20,057 nucleotides of DNA from Planctomycetota bacterium (GTDB lineage: Bacteria; Planctomycetota; Phycisphaerae; Tepidisphaerales; Tepidisphaeraceae), in contig JAKORQ010000546.1 of NCBI GenBank assembly GCA_029777755.1, positions 1 through 20,057 on the forward strand, given 5' to 3'. Numbering within the stretch: position 1 is the stretch's first letter; each line of letters begins with the position of its first letter. The translations under genes and the position numbers were made by a program. The notes under the pieces are model-generated. The model was not told the DNA's origin. It worked only from the letters and a program-made list of their open reading frames with translations, and did not search any database. This document shows, in pieces, positions 7,959-14,925 of the stretch.

Positions 7959-9017
7959 TCATTGGCTGCCGGGGATGTGGATGCAGTCGGGTTCTTCCGC
8001 CAATGGGTCGCCGTGTATCGCATAAGCACGAGCCCGACTGCCCCCGCAGATATTGCGATACTCGCACCTGCCGCACTTGCCACCCAGCAGACCACTGTCC
8101 CTCAGGTTCCTGAATAGCTCGGATTTCTGGTACGTCTCCACCAGGGAGTCGGCGGGAAACTTGCCGCAACATATCGGCAGGAACCCGCTGGGATAGATAT
8201 GCCCCGTGTGGCCGACGAACATCACGCCCCGTCCATCGTTGGTGCCGATCGAGCGACGCGGGCGCATCCCCGCGGGCGCGCCTTTTGCCTGTTGCACCAG
8301 GTAACGTCGATAGTGCGGCGCCTCGGTAGTCTTGATCGGGTAGTGCCGACGACGAGACTGCGCATGCAGACGTGCGAAGGCCCTCTCACACTCCTCGGCC
8401 GACAGGCGATACGCCGCTTGCGCCCTGCCGGTGGGAACCAGGAAAAAGACCGACCACAGGTCGATGCGCTTCTGGTCCAGCAGGTCGGCGATCGTCTCGA
8501 TCTGCTCGACGTTGTGCCGGGCAACGGTGGTGTTCACCTGCACCGACAGTTCCATCGCCTCGGCCGTCGCGATCGCCTCAAGAGTCCGGCGAAAGCTTCC
8601 CTCCACACCGCGAAAGGTATCGTGCGTGAACGGGTCGGCCCCGTCGAGACTCACCGCCAACCGCGCCAGCCCCGCCGCCTTAAGCCGGCCAATTGCGTCG
8701 GCCGTGAGCAACGGCGTGGCCGAGGGTGTCATGGCTGTCTGGATCCCCTCATCCACCGCAAAACGCACCAGGTCGAAGATGTCCGGGCGCTTAAGCGGAT
8801 CTCCGCCGGTGAGGATCAGCATCGGCGGCTTGGGGAATTGCTTCAACTCGCGAACAAGCTGCCGTGACTGATCGGGTGTCAGCTCATCAGGATGACACTG
8901 CGGCTGGGCACTGGCCCGGCAATGCTGGCATGCCAGGTCACATGCCTGCGTGGTCTCATAGAACACCAGGAGCGGACTGTGGTCGAAGTCCTGCGGGCAG
9001 TAATCAGTTGCAGGCAT
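7959..9017 (-). CDS. Radical SAM/SPASM domain protein (NirJ/AhbD-like group, TIGR04053 type)
   Basis: This 352-residue radical SAM enzyme has the SAM-binding 4Fe-4S motif C26-x3-C30-x2-C33 (CDLACQHC), the GGDP loop (LILTGGDPLKRPD) and SLDGADPFTHDTFRG. The C-terminal SPASM region has ICCGKF, KCGRCEYRNICGG and a final PDC for auxiliary Fe-S clusters. The text closely resembles what I know of the TIGR04053 group (PSATPLL, WSVFFLVPTGR, KTTEAPHYRR). That group is related to the haem d1/alternative haem enzymes NirJ and AhbC/D, but its substrate is not established to my knowledge. It follows norZ by 68 bp in the same direction and is probably co-transcribed. I chose the ATG at 9017; an in-frame GTG at 9050 lies inside a stem-loop and is less likely. 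A role in tetrapyrrole or peptide modification supporting NO metabolism is inference. Confidence 0.85.
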   Translation of the reverse strand: MPATDYCPQDFDHSPLLVFYETTQACDLACQHCRASAQPQCHPDELTPDQSRQLVRELKQFPKPPMLILTGGDPLKRPDIFDLVRFAVDEGIQTAMTPSATPLLTADAIGRLKAAGLARLAVSLDGADPFTHDTFRGVEGSFRRTLEAIATAEAMELSVQVNTTVARHNVEQIETIADLLDQKRIDLWSVFFLVPTGRAQAAYRLSAEECERAFARLHAQSRRRHYPIKTTEAPHYRRYLVQQAKGAPAGMRPRRSIGTNDGRGVMFVGHTGHIYPSGFLPICCGKFPADSLVETYQKSELFRNLRDSGLLGGKCGRCEYRNICGGSRARAYAIHGDPLAEEPDCIHIPGSQ

Positions 9018-9037
9018 ACGGGATCCAGAAGGGAGAG

Positions 9038-9070
9038 GTCGGGGGAGCACGGGCTAAAGGCTCCCCCGAC
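9038..9070 (-). promoter_or_regulatory. Perfect 11-bp stem-loop between norZ and the radical SAM gene
   Basis: GTCGGGGGAGC (9038-9048) and its exact complement GCTCCCCCGAC (9060-9070) flank an 11-nt loop. The hairpin lies 16 nt after the norZ stop. It has no U-run after it on either strand (a T6 tract sits before it on the minus strand), so it is not a standard intrinsic terminator. It is better read as an mRNA stabiliser, processing site or attenuator that sets the norZ to radical SAM ratio. Confidence 0.6.
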
Positions 9071-9085
9071 GGAAAAAATGTCCGG

Positions 9086-11377
9086 CTATCGCGTGCTGAC
9101 CGGCTGACGCACCGGTTCAGGCTTGGTATCGATCCGCACCGGCACCGGATGGCCGACGCGCTGCTTCAGCACAAACCAAGCCAGCACCACGGCGCCGGCC
9201 GCAAAGATCGTGTCACCCAGCGCCCGCAGCCAGCGCAGCACCTGCATGTAATCCTGCTGCATGAACTCGGCGCTGCGGGCATACCACATTCCCACGTCGA
9301 TGCTGGCGACCGTCTGCGCCACGCCGATGGGCAACAGGCTGAGCATCGTCATGGCGGCCAGGCCGATGTTCAGGCCCCAGAAGCCGAACTTCAGGGCTTT
9401 CTCGCCCCACACCGCATTGCCGGCAATCGCGCTGATGGTGAAGAGCATCAGGCCAATCCCCAGCATGCCGTACACGCCGAACAGCGCCGTGTGGCCATGC
9501 ACGGGGGTGAGGTTCAGCCCCTGCATGTAGTACAGCGCGATCGGCGGGTTGATCAGGAATCCGAAGATGCCCGCGCCCACCAGGTTCCAGAAGGCCACCG
9601 AGACGAAGAACAGGATCGGCCAGCGATAGCGAGCCACCCAGGGGCGGGCCTCGGCCAGCTTGAGGTTCTCGTATGCCTCAAACCCGATCAACGTCAGCGG
9701 GACAATCTCCAGAGCGCTGAACACGGCGCCCAGCGCCAGCACGGCCGTGGGCGTCCCGGTGAAGTACAGGTGATGGAAAGTGCCGATGATGCCGCCGGAC
9801 AGGAAGATCGCGGTGGCGAACAGCGTGGCCGAGGTGGCCGAGCGGATGTTCAGCAGCCCCATTCGCGTGAATAGGAAGCCGATCACCGCGGTGGCGAACA
9901 CTTCAAAGAAGCCCTCCACCCACAGGTGAACCACCCACCAGCGCCAGTACTCGGCGATCGCCAGGTGAGTCTGCCGGCCCCACATTAGCCCGGCCCCGTA
10001 GAACGCGCCGATGGCAATCGCCGACAGCACGAACAGCGCCAGCAGATGGCGGCTCTCGCTGGGCTTGCGCAGGGCCGGCAGCAGCGACCGCGCCATCAGG
10101 CCCAGCCAGACGATCAGGCCAACGAACAGGAACAACTGCCAGAATCGGCCAAGGTCCACATACTCATACCCCTGGTGGCCGAACCAGAAGTTCATCTCAA
10201 GGCCCATCTTCTGCTGCACGCCGATCCACTGTCCGGCCATCGAGCCGGCCACGATTATCAGCAGGCACACGAACAGGAAATTCACGCCGGCACGCTGGAA
10301 CTTCGGCTCATGCCCGGAGACGGCCGGGGCAATGAACAGCCCCGTGCCCAGCCAGGCGGTGGCGATCCAGAAGATGCCAAGCTGCGTGTGCCAGGTTCGC
10401 GCAACTGAATAGGGCAGATACTTGTCCAGCGGGAATCCGAAGAATCCATCACCCTCAACGCCATAGTGAGCGGTGAGCGCGCCCATGCCGATCTGCACCA
10501 CGATCAACAGCGCCACCACCCAGAAATACTTGAGAGTGGCCTTCATCGAGGGCGTGAGCGCCAGCGACGCCAGCGGGTCCGAGCTGGGGATCACGTGCGG
10601 CTCATCGGCATGTCGGCGAGTCTCCACCGCCTTGTACCACGCCAGGGCGCCAACGCCTGCCAGCAACAGCACCACGCTCACCACCGACCACATGACCACG
10701 GCGGAGCTGGGCGTGTTGCCGACCAGTTCCTCGTGCGGCCAGTTGTTGGTGTAGGTGATGGCCTCCCCCGGGCGCTCGGTGGTACATGTCCACGCGGCCC
10801 AGAAGAAGAAGGCATTGAGCAGATGCTGACGCTCGGGAGTCTTGATGCTGTTGGCGGGGATGGCGTAGGCCTTGCGCAACTCCGCAAACTCAGGATCGTC
10901 ACCAAACAGTGAGGTGTAGTGGGCGGCGACCAGCTCGATCGCCTTGGCGCGGTTCTCAGAGACCGTCAGCCGGCCAGTGGCGGGATCGAACGTGTTTGCA
11001 CGCATCTCCGCCTTGAGGCGCTGCTTCAGGCCAGCCTGCTCCTCGAGGGATAGTGACTCAAAGTTCTCCGCCCCCTTCTCCTGCGCGTAGATATCCAGCA
11101 GGGCCAGAGCCTCGCGATGCAGCCAATCGGCCGACCAGTCGGGAGCGACATACGCGCCATGGCCCCAGATGGTGCCGACTTCCTGGCCGCCAAGCGACTG
11201 CCAGACGTTCTGCCCGTCGCGGATCTCCTGGGCGGTGAAAAGCTGCCTGCCAGTCTCGGTGACAACTGCGGGGATCGGAGGAGCCTTACGGTAGATCTCC
11301 CTCCCAAAGTAGGCCAGAGTCGCAAACGAAAGCGCGACTACAAGGGTCAAGCCGACCCAAAGCCTGCGATATTGCAT
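9086..11377 (-). CDS. norZ: Quinol-dependent nitric oxide reductase (qNor)
   Basis: This 763-residue integral membrane protein of the haem-copper oxidase superfamily reduces two NO to N2O using quinol. The N-terminal part carries one helix and a periplasmic domain (residues about 30-225) typical of the fused NorC-like region of qNor. About a dozen more helices follow. Diagnostic features are WFGHQGYEYVDLGRFWQ, the non-haem iron ligands His484, Glu488 (HLWVEGFFEVFA) and His535-His536 (TFHHLYFTG), the VHGHTALFGVYGM haem-ligand helix (His627, His629), and His330 (ARTWHTQLG). The active-site set is complete, so this is a reductase and not a nitric oxide dismutase, which alters these residues. The ribosome site is CAGGAG 6 nt before the ATG. 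It is divergent from the PNPOx-like gene and upstream of the radical SAM gene. It probably serves NO detoxification, or denitrification. Confidence 0.96.
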   Translation of the reverse strand: MQYRRLWVGLTLVVALSFATLAYFGREIYRKAPPIPAVVTETGRQLFTAQEIRDGQNVWQSLGGQEVGTIWGHGAYVAPDWSADWLHREALALLDIYAQEKGAENFESLSLEEQAGLKQRLKAEMRANTFDPATGRLTVSENRAKAIELVAAHYTSLFGDDPEFAELRKAYAIPANSIKTPERQHLLNAFFFWAAWTCTTERPGEAITYTNNWPHEELVGNTPSSAVVMWSVVSVVLLLAGVGALAWYKAVETRRHADEPHVIPSSDPLASLALTPSMKATLKYFWVVALLIVVQIGMGALTAHYGVEGDGFFGFPLDKYLPYSVARTWHTQLGIFWIATAWLGTGLFIAPAVSGHEPKFQRAGVNFLFVCLLIIVAGSMAGQWIGVQQKMGLEMNFWFGHQGYEYVDLGRFWQLFLFVGLIVWLGLMARSLLPALRKPSESRHLLALFVLSAIAIGAFYGAGLMWGRQTHLAIAEYWRWWVVHLWVEGFFEVFATAVIGFLFTRMGLLNIRSATSATLFATAIFLSGGIIGTFHHLYFTGTPTAVLALGAVFSALEIVPLTLIGFEAYENLKLAEARPWVARYRWPILFFVSVAFWNLVGAGIFGFLINPPIALYYMQGLNLTPVHGHTALFGVYGMLGIGLMLFTISAIAGNAVWGEKALKFGFWGLNIGLAAMTMLSLLPIGVAQTVASIDVGMWYARSAEFMQQDYMQVLRWLRALGDTIFAAGAVVLAWFVLKQRVGHPVPVRIDTKPEPVRQPVSTR

Positions 11378-11442
11378 AAAGGTCTCCTGAATAGAAGGAT
11401 TTCAAGATTGACAGAGCGAGCTTAGCAGGTTCAAATCTATAC

Positions 11443-11456
11443 ATCAAGGTCTTGAT
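11443..11456. promoter_or_regulatory. 6-2-6 palindrome in the norZ/flavoprotein divergent promoter region
   Basis: ATCAAG-GT-CTTGAT is a perfect inverted repeat in the 91-bp gap between the divergent starts at 11377 and 11469. It lies 12 nt before the + strand start and overlaps a possible minus-strand -35 (TTGATG at 11447-11442, 17 bp from a weak TAAGCT). The position suits an operator controlling both genes. It resembles an everted FNR/CRP site (ATCAA-N4-TTGAT rather than TTGAT-N4-ATCAA), so I do not assign a regulator. Confidence 0.45.
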
Positions 11457-11468
11457 ATCAGGATTTAC

Positions 11469-11912
11469 ATGACGCCGATGAGCCAAGAGGATGTTGAACG
11501 GATGCTTCGCACCAGCCGGATTGGCCGGCTGGCGATGGCTGATGCCGGGGGCAGGCCGTATGTCATTCCCCTGCCCTTTACCTGGGCGAACGGGGCGCTG
11601 TACCTGCGCCTGCCCATGACCGGCCGAAAAGGCGAAGTCTTGCAGCAGAACCGAAAGGTCTGTTTCGAGATCGACCACTATACCGACACGCTGGACGATT
11701 ACGCATCGGTACTGGTGGAAGGTCATCTGGCCGAAGTGCCTGATATCGCCGAGAAGCAGCGGATTCGCGAAATCACGCGCAGCAAGTACGAGCGTCTTCG
11801 CCAGGGGTATCGCCCGGGCCATGGGCGACAGACGCCCATCGAGCAGATGCCGCTGTGCAAGATTGTCGTCGAGCAGATCAGCGGGCGGCAGCGCGAACGG
11901 CCGGCCGAGTAG
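11469..11912 (+). CDS. Pyridoxamine 5'-phosphate oxidase-like FMN-binding protein
   Basis: This 147-residue protein has the split-barrel flavin-binding fold. It opens with SQEDVERMLRTSRIGRLAMADAGGRPYVIPLPF (start of the family's first strands), then LYLRLPMTGRKGEVLQQNRKVCFEIDH, and ends in a short C-terminal helix region. The family includes NimA-type nitroreductase-like and F420/FMN-binding small proteins. The sequence fits the 'PNPOx family, NimA-like' group better than true PdxH, because it is short and lacks the PdxH C-terminal extension. A redox or nitrosative stress role is inferred from being divergent from norZ. The ATG at 11469 has AGGAT about 5 nt upstream. It is first of three + strand genes (followed by the 73-residue protein after 38 bp and the CBS protein). 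Confidence 0.85.
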   Translation: MTPMSQEDVERMLRTSRIGRLAMADAGGRPYVIPLPFTWANGALYLRLPMTGRKGEVLQQNRKVCFEIDHYTDTLDDYASVLVEGHLAEVPDIAEKQRIREITRSKYERLRQGYRPGHGRQTPIEQMPLCKIVVEQISGRQRERPAE

Positions 11913-11950
11913 CGACGCACGCATGTCACTGGCTCCGCCAGGAGGTGGCA

Positions 11951-12172
11951 ATGCTGGAGCATGGCAGATACCTGGTCCGCGGCAATGTCGTGGAGCACAT
12001 TTCCTCGCCGCGCTTTCGAGCCATCGTCAGCGTACATGACGGCCAGTCCGCCGGCATCCGGCTGGTGGAATGGGTCGACTCCAGCCGGCCACTTACCGAC
12101 CTGCACATAAAGTTCCTGATGGCCACCGCACTTCTGGCCTGGTCGCTGAAGCACCCGGACATCAACCAGTAG
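11951..12172 (+). CDS. 73-residue protein of unknown function
   Basis: The gene has an excellent ribosome site (AGGAGG at 11940-11945, 5 nt from the ATG) and fits neatly between two + strand genes. The product starts MLEHGRYLVRGNVV, continues with a beta-rich, polar region (RFRAIVSVHDGQSAGIRLVEW) and ends in an amphipathic helix (IKFLMATALLAWSLKHPD). I see no transmembrane segment, metal motif or known family. Translation coupling with the flavoprotein upstream is possible. The composition is like that of a small soluble partner protein. Confidence that it is a gene is fairly high; a function cannot be given. Confidence 0.75.
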   Translation: MLEHGRYLVRGNVVEHISSPRFRAIVSVHDGQSAGIRLVEWVDSSRPLTDLHIKFLMATALLAWSLKHPDINQ

Positions 12173-12196
12173 AGCGACATTCCCTTTGGCACCTGC

Positions 12197-12242
12197 TTTG
12201 CCCCATTTACGAGTTCCCGGCCGATGGTTGGGCCGGGGCAAA
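12197..12242 (+). promoter_or_regulatory. Two-part stem-loop in the leader of the CBS gene
   Basis: CCCGGCC (12216-12222) pairs perfectly with GGCCGGG (12231-12237) across an 8-nt loop. TTTGC (12197-12201) pairs with the next five bases GCAAA (12238-12242), extending the stem beyond an internal bulge. The hairpin ends 7 nt before the GGAGGGG ribosome site of the CBS gene. It may tune translation or cap mRNA end processing. No riboswitch class is recognised. Confidence 0.45.
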
Positions 12243-12257
12243 CAGTATGGAGGGGCC

Positions 12258-12689
12258 ATGAAGATCCGCGAAATAATGACGCGTAACGTCCAGTGCATCT
12301 CCCCGGGTTCAACGCTCCAGGAGGCTGCCAGGCAGATGCGCGACCTGGACGTGGGATCGCTGCCGGTGTGCCAGAACGACCAGTTACTGGGGATGATCAC
12401 CGACCGCGACATTACCGTGCGCTGCAGCGCTCAGGGGAAAAGTCCGCAGGAGGTGAAGGTACAGGATGCCATGTCAACCGACCTGGTCTTCTGCTTCGAC
12501 GATGAGGATGTCGACGTGGCGGCCGACCTGATGGAGGAACGACAGATCCGCCGACTGCCGATCCTCGACCGCAACAAACGCCTGGTGGGGATCGTCGCAC
12601 TGGCCGACCTGGCCACCAGGCAGGGAGACGAAAAACTGAGCGGAGAAATCCTGCAGGAGATCTCACAGCCGAATCAACCGCACGCGTAA
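12258..12689 (+). CDS. CBS-pair domain protein
   Basis: This 143-residue protein consists almost entirely of two CBS motifs in tandem: MKIREIMTRNVQCISPGSTLQEAARQM ... GMITDRDITVR, and VQDAMSTDLVFCFDDEDVDVAADLMEERQIRRLPILD ... VGIVALADLA. CBS pairs bind adenosyl nucleotides (AMP, ATP, SAM) and act as energy or redox sensors; nothing else is fused here. The start at 12258 is set by GGAGGGG 3 nt upstream of the ATG and gives the canonical domain boundary. An in-frame extension to 12186 is not supported. It is the last of three + strand genes after the norZ-divergent promoter. Similar stand-alone CBS proteins often accompany stress genes. Confidence 0.9.
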   Translation: MKIREIMTRNVQCISPGSTLQEAARQMRDLDVGSLPVCQNDQLLGMITDRDITVRCSAQGKSPQEVKVQDAMSTDLVFCFDDEDVDVAADLMEERQIRRLPILDRNKRLVGIVALADLATRQGDEKLSGEILQEISQPNQPHA

Positions 12690-12690
12690 G

Positions 12691-12754
12691 AGATTTTCGA
12701 TTTGCGATTGAAATTGAGCCTGATCGCAATTCGGCAATCGCCGATCGAAAATCT
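12691..12754. terminator. 20-bp imperfect hairpin between convergent genes, likely bidirectional terminator
   Basis: The left arm at 12691-12710 and right arm at 12735-12754 match in 18 of 20 positions, with a 24-nt loop; the outer 11 bp (AGATTTTCGAT) are perfect. It fills the whole gap between the CBS stop and the stop of the hydrolase remnant. There is no long U-run, only short T-rich sequence in the stem. The arms carry the ATTTGCGATT core also found at 14926-15063. Confidence 0.6.
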
Positions 12755-13660
12755 TTACGTCCACTTTTCCAGCCAGGCGAGGGCCTCTTCTCTCATCTCG
12801 GCCGTTTCCTGGTGGGGGACGTCGTAGCGAGACAGCTTACATCGCTGCGGGACCCCGAGCTTCCCGTAGACCGCGCGAAGGTCGCGGTCGATGCGGTCCA
12901 GGCCGGCGGCCGGGGTGAGGGCATCGCGTATCCCTTCCAGCGCCAGGTGCGGACGCGGGGCGATCAGGGCATTGATGTCGCTGGTGCTGAAGTGCTTCAG
13001 CAGGCGCGGCACGTAGTAGTAGACGCCGTGTCCCTCCAGGCCCTTTTCCGCGATGAGAGAATCAAAGTCGGTCAGGCAGCAGATGTCGATGCAGTTGATC
13101 ACCGCTCATCGAGGGCGGCCAGCCACCAGGCCATGGTGCTGCCCATGCTCATGCCGAGGGTGGCAATCCGCCGTGGGTCGATGTCATCGCGCGTCTGCAG
13201 GTAATCGATCGCCTTGATGCTGTCGTAGACCATCAGGCCCCACATCACCCTGGCCGCGCCAGAGCGTCTCGCGGAAGAACGACCCTTCGCTGCGCGTGGC
13301 GCGCTCGCCGAAGCACCAGTGATCTATCGCCAGGGCGGCGAACCCGCGCGAGGTGAGGTCGGCCGCCCAGCTTCGCGACTGCATGTACGGCGCGGATTAC
13401 AGCATCTCCGTCTTACCGACATGGTAGAAACCGCCGTGGGAGTGATTGAACAGCACCACCGGCACGCGCCGACCATTCGGCTTGGGACGAACGAAGATGG
13501 CCGGCACCGGCTCAATGCCGTTCAGGTCCAGCTCCAGCCGCTCCAGGTCAAAGCCGTCGCGAGACTCAGAGGAGATGACCCGGCCACTCACCGGCCGATC
13601 CCGCTCCGGCAGATCACCCAAAAGGGAATACAGCTCCGCTCGTCGAGAAGTGTCGCTCAT
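12755..13660 (-). pseudogene. Disrupted alpha/beta hydrolase (acetylxylan esterase-like)
   Basis: Reading from ATG 13660, the chain is SDTSRRAELYSLLGDLPERD ... PVVLFNHSHGGFYHVGKTEML, then an in-frame TAA (13397-13399). It continues in the same frame (YMQSRSWAADLTSRGFAALAIDHW ... FFRETLWRG). After one extra G near 13250 the frame moves to MVYDSIKAIDYL ... LGMSMGST (nucleophile elbow G-x-S-x-G) ... AALDER. After one missing G near 13103 it returns to the first frame: VINCIDICCLTDFDSL ... RDALTP (acid) ... VPHQETAEMR (histidine) ... KW, ending at 12755. All catalytic elements of the family are recognisable in about 301 codons. Either the gene is decaying, or the two single-G indels are sequencing errors in short G runs and the stop is the only true lesion. 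The substrate is inferred only at family level. Confidence 0.75.
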
Positions 13661-13688
13661 GAACGAAGATTGTAGAGCAGTTCCACCA

Positions 13689-13750
13689 GAAGTGGAGCGA
13701 CTTGTCCTGTAGGCCGCGGGACATCGAATCGGCGAAAGTTTGCCCGCATC
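13689..13750 (+). repeat. Dispersed repeat, copy A
   Basis: It shares GAAGTGGAGCG, then GTCCT, GCCGCGGGA and TCGAATCGG in the same order with copies at 17451 and 18881. It lies just upstream of the disrupted hydrolase's start. Compared with copy C there is one single-base indel and scattered substitutions. The region 13661-14047 holds no convincing gene. Confidence 0.6.
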
Positions 13751-13809
13751 AGCTAAACGCACCCGGCATCCAGAGGCTTCGTCGCTTCGTGGTGAAATCT
13801 ACAGGCGTG

Positions 13810-13874
13810 CGATGTCCCCGGCTTGATCAGCATATCAGCGTCGATGATCGCCGCAGGACCGCCCGCTCCACTTT
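13810..13874 (-). repeat. Dispersed repeat, split partial copy D in inverted orientation
   Basis: On the minus strand, AAAGTGGAGCGG (13874-13863) is followed, after about 37 bp instead of 7-9 bp, by CAAGCCGGGGACATCG (13825-13810). It may be a copy with an insert of about 29 bp. The match is shorter than for the other three copies, so this is tentative. Confidence 0.35.
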
Positions 13875-13904
13875 GAGTGGAACCGCTGTAGTGTGGATTC
13901 CGGA

Positions 13905-14028
13905 AGGAACCACAGATGCACCCCGAACTTACGCGATTGCTTGCGCGCTTTCGTACTACTGCGCCCATCGGGGTGTTGCTGTCGATCGTTGCAGGCTGCA
14001 AACGATCAACAGGTCATCTGTGGTTCCT
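13905..14028. repeat. 124-bp element with perfect 14-bp terminal inverted repeats
   Basis: AGGAACCACAGATG (13905-13918) is repeated in inverse form as CATCTGTGGTTCCT (14015-14028). Inside, near 13982-14008, lies a second near-palindrome centred on GTTGCAGGCTGCAAAC. There is no coding capacity of note. It may be a MITE-like element or a folded RNA downstream of the SDR gene. No target-site duplication is visible at its edges. Confidence 0.5.
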
Positions 14029-14047
14029 CAATCTTCCAGACTTCAGA

Positions 14048-14833
14048 TTACACACCGACGCCGCGGGCCATGAAGCCGCCGTCGACGATCAGCGTGTGGC
14101 CGTTGGTGTAGCTGGCTGACGGGCTGGCCAGGTAGATGGCAGCGCCCACCAGCTCTTCCGCCTTTCCGAAGCGGCCGGCGGGGGTATGGGCCTGCAGGAA
14201 CTGCCCGCGCGGCGTGCCCTCGATCAGCTTGCGATTCAGTTCCGTGGGGAAGACGCCCGGGGCGATGCCGTTGACGCGTATGCCGTACTGGGCCCACTCG
14301 TTCGCCAGGCCGCGCACCAGGCCAAGCACACCAGACTTGCTGGCCGCGTACGCGAGCACTTCGGTGAGCGAGATATAGCTGTTGAGCGAAGCGATGAAGA
14401 TGATGTTGCCGCGCTCGCCGTTGGCGTCGGGCTGCTGATCCTTCATGACTCGCCCGGCCTGCTGGGCGACAATGAAGCTGCCGGTGAGGTTGATGCGGCA
14501 GATGCGCTCGAACTCAGCCACCGGCATATCCAGTGAGGGCTGACGCTTGATCACGCCGGCCGCGTTCACCACGCAGTCGACCCTGCCAAACGTCTTCACA
14601 CACAGGTCAAAGGCATCCTTGACCGACTGCTCATCCGACACGTCCAGCTGGCAGGCCAGGTGACCGTCACCCAGTTCGTTCTTGATATTGGCGACCTTCT
14701 CCGCGCTGGTGGAGCCGGCCAGCACCTTCGCGCCGGCCTGGGCAAAGCCAAGGGCAATCGCCCGCCCGATTCCACTGGTACCCCCGGTAACAAGACAGAC
14801 CTTTCCCGCAACGTCAAAACCGTTGTAAGCCAC
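14048..14833 (-). CDS. Short-chain dehydrogenase/reductase (SDR)
   Basis: This 261-residue classical SDR has the NAD(P)-binding TGGTSGIG at residues 16-23, NAAG at 90-93, catalytic Ser149, and Tyr162-x3-Lys166 (YAASK) with the correct 13-residue spacing to the serine. It also has the IAPGVFPTEL and VDGGF signatures near the end. The catalytic set is complete, so it should be active as an oxidoreductase on an alcohol or keto substrate; sugar-acid dehydrogenases of the KduD/gluconate-5-dehydrogenase type are the nearest look-alikes. The start is GTG at 14833, chosen because AGGAGA lies 8 nt upstream and the Rossmann motif then begins at a usual distance. An upstream in-frame ATG at 14896 is less likely. 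Neighbours are a sugar kinase and polyol dehydrogenase a few kb away, so a sugar or polyol context is possible. Confidence 0.9.
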   Translation of the reverse strand: MAYNGFDVAGKVCLVTGGTSGIGRAIALGFAQAGAKVLAGSTSAEKVANIKNELGDGHLACQLDVSDEQSVKDAFDLCVKTFGRVDCVVNAAGVIKRQPSLDMPVAEFERICRINLTGSFIVAQQAGRVMKDQQPDANGERGNIIFIASLNSYISLTEVLAYAASKSGVLGLVRGLANEWAQYGIRVNGIAPGVFPTELNRKLIEGTPRGQFLQAHTPAGRFGKAEELVGAAIYLASPSASYTNGHTLIVDGGFMARGVGV

Positions 14834-14925
14834 TCCTGATTCTCCTGATTCCAAAACTCCGGGGCCAACTTTAACGGTGCAGGCCATTGGGGGCAAATGA
14901 CAAGAAAGCGAGTGGGAGATCGGAT

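Noticed and set aside
9048..9050. GTG at 9050 as start of the radical SAM gene
   Set aside because: It lies within the stem-loop and would add a short, Pro-rich, non-conserved leader; ATG 9017 is preferred.
8864..9874. Long + strand frame across the radical SAM/norZ junction
   Set aside because: It is antisense to two well-supported genes and has Gln/Arg/His-rich content.
9086..11377. Possible nitric oxide dismutase (Nod)
   Set aside because: His484, Glu488 and His535-His536 are all present, the pattern of a true qNor; Nod proteins are altered there.
11443..11456. FNR/CRP binding site
   Set aside because: The half sites are everted (ATCAA-N4-TTGAT) compared with the consensus TTGAT-N4-ATCAA.
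13689..13750. Copy A as a tRNA gene or CRISPR repeat
   Set aside because: No cloverleaf pairing, no anticodon, and no regular spacing between the copies.
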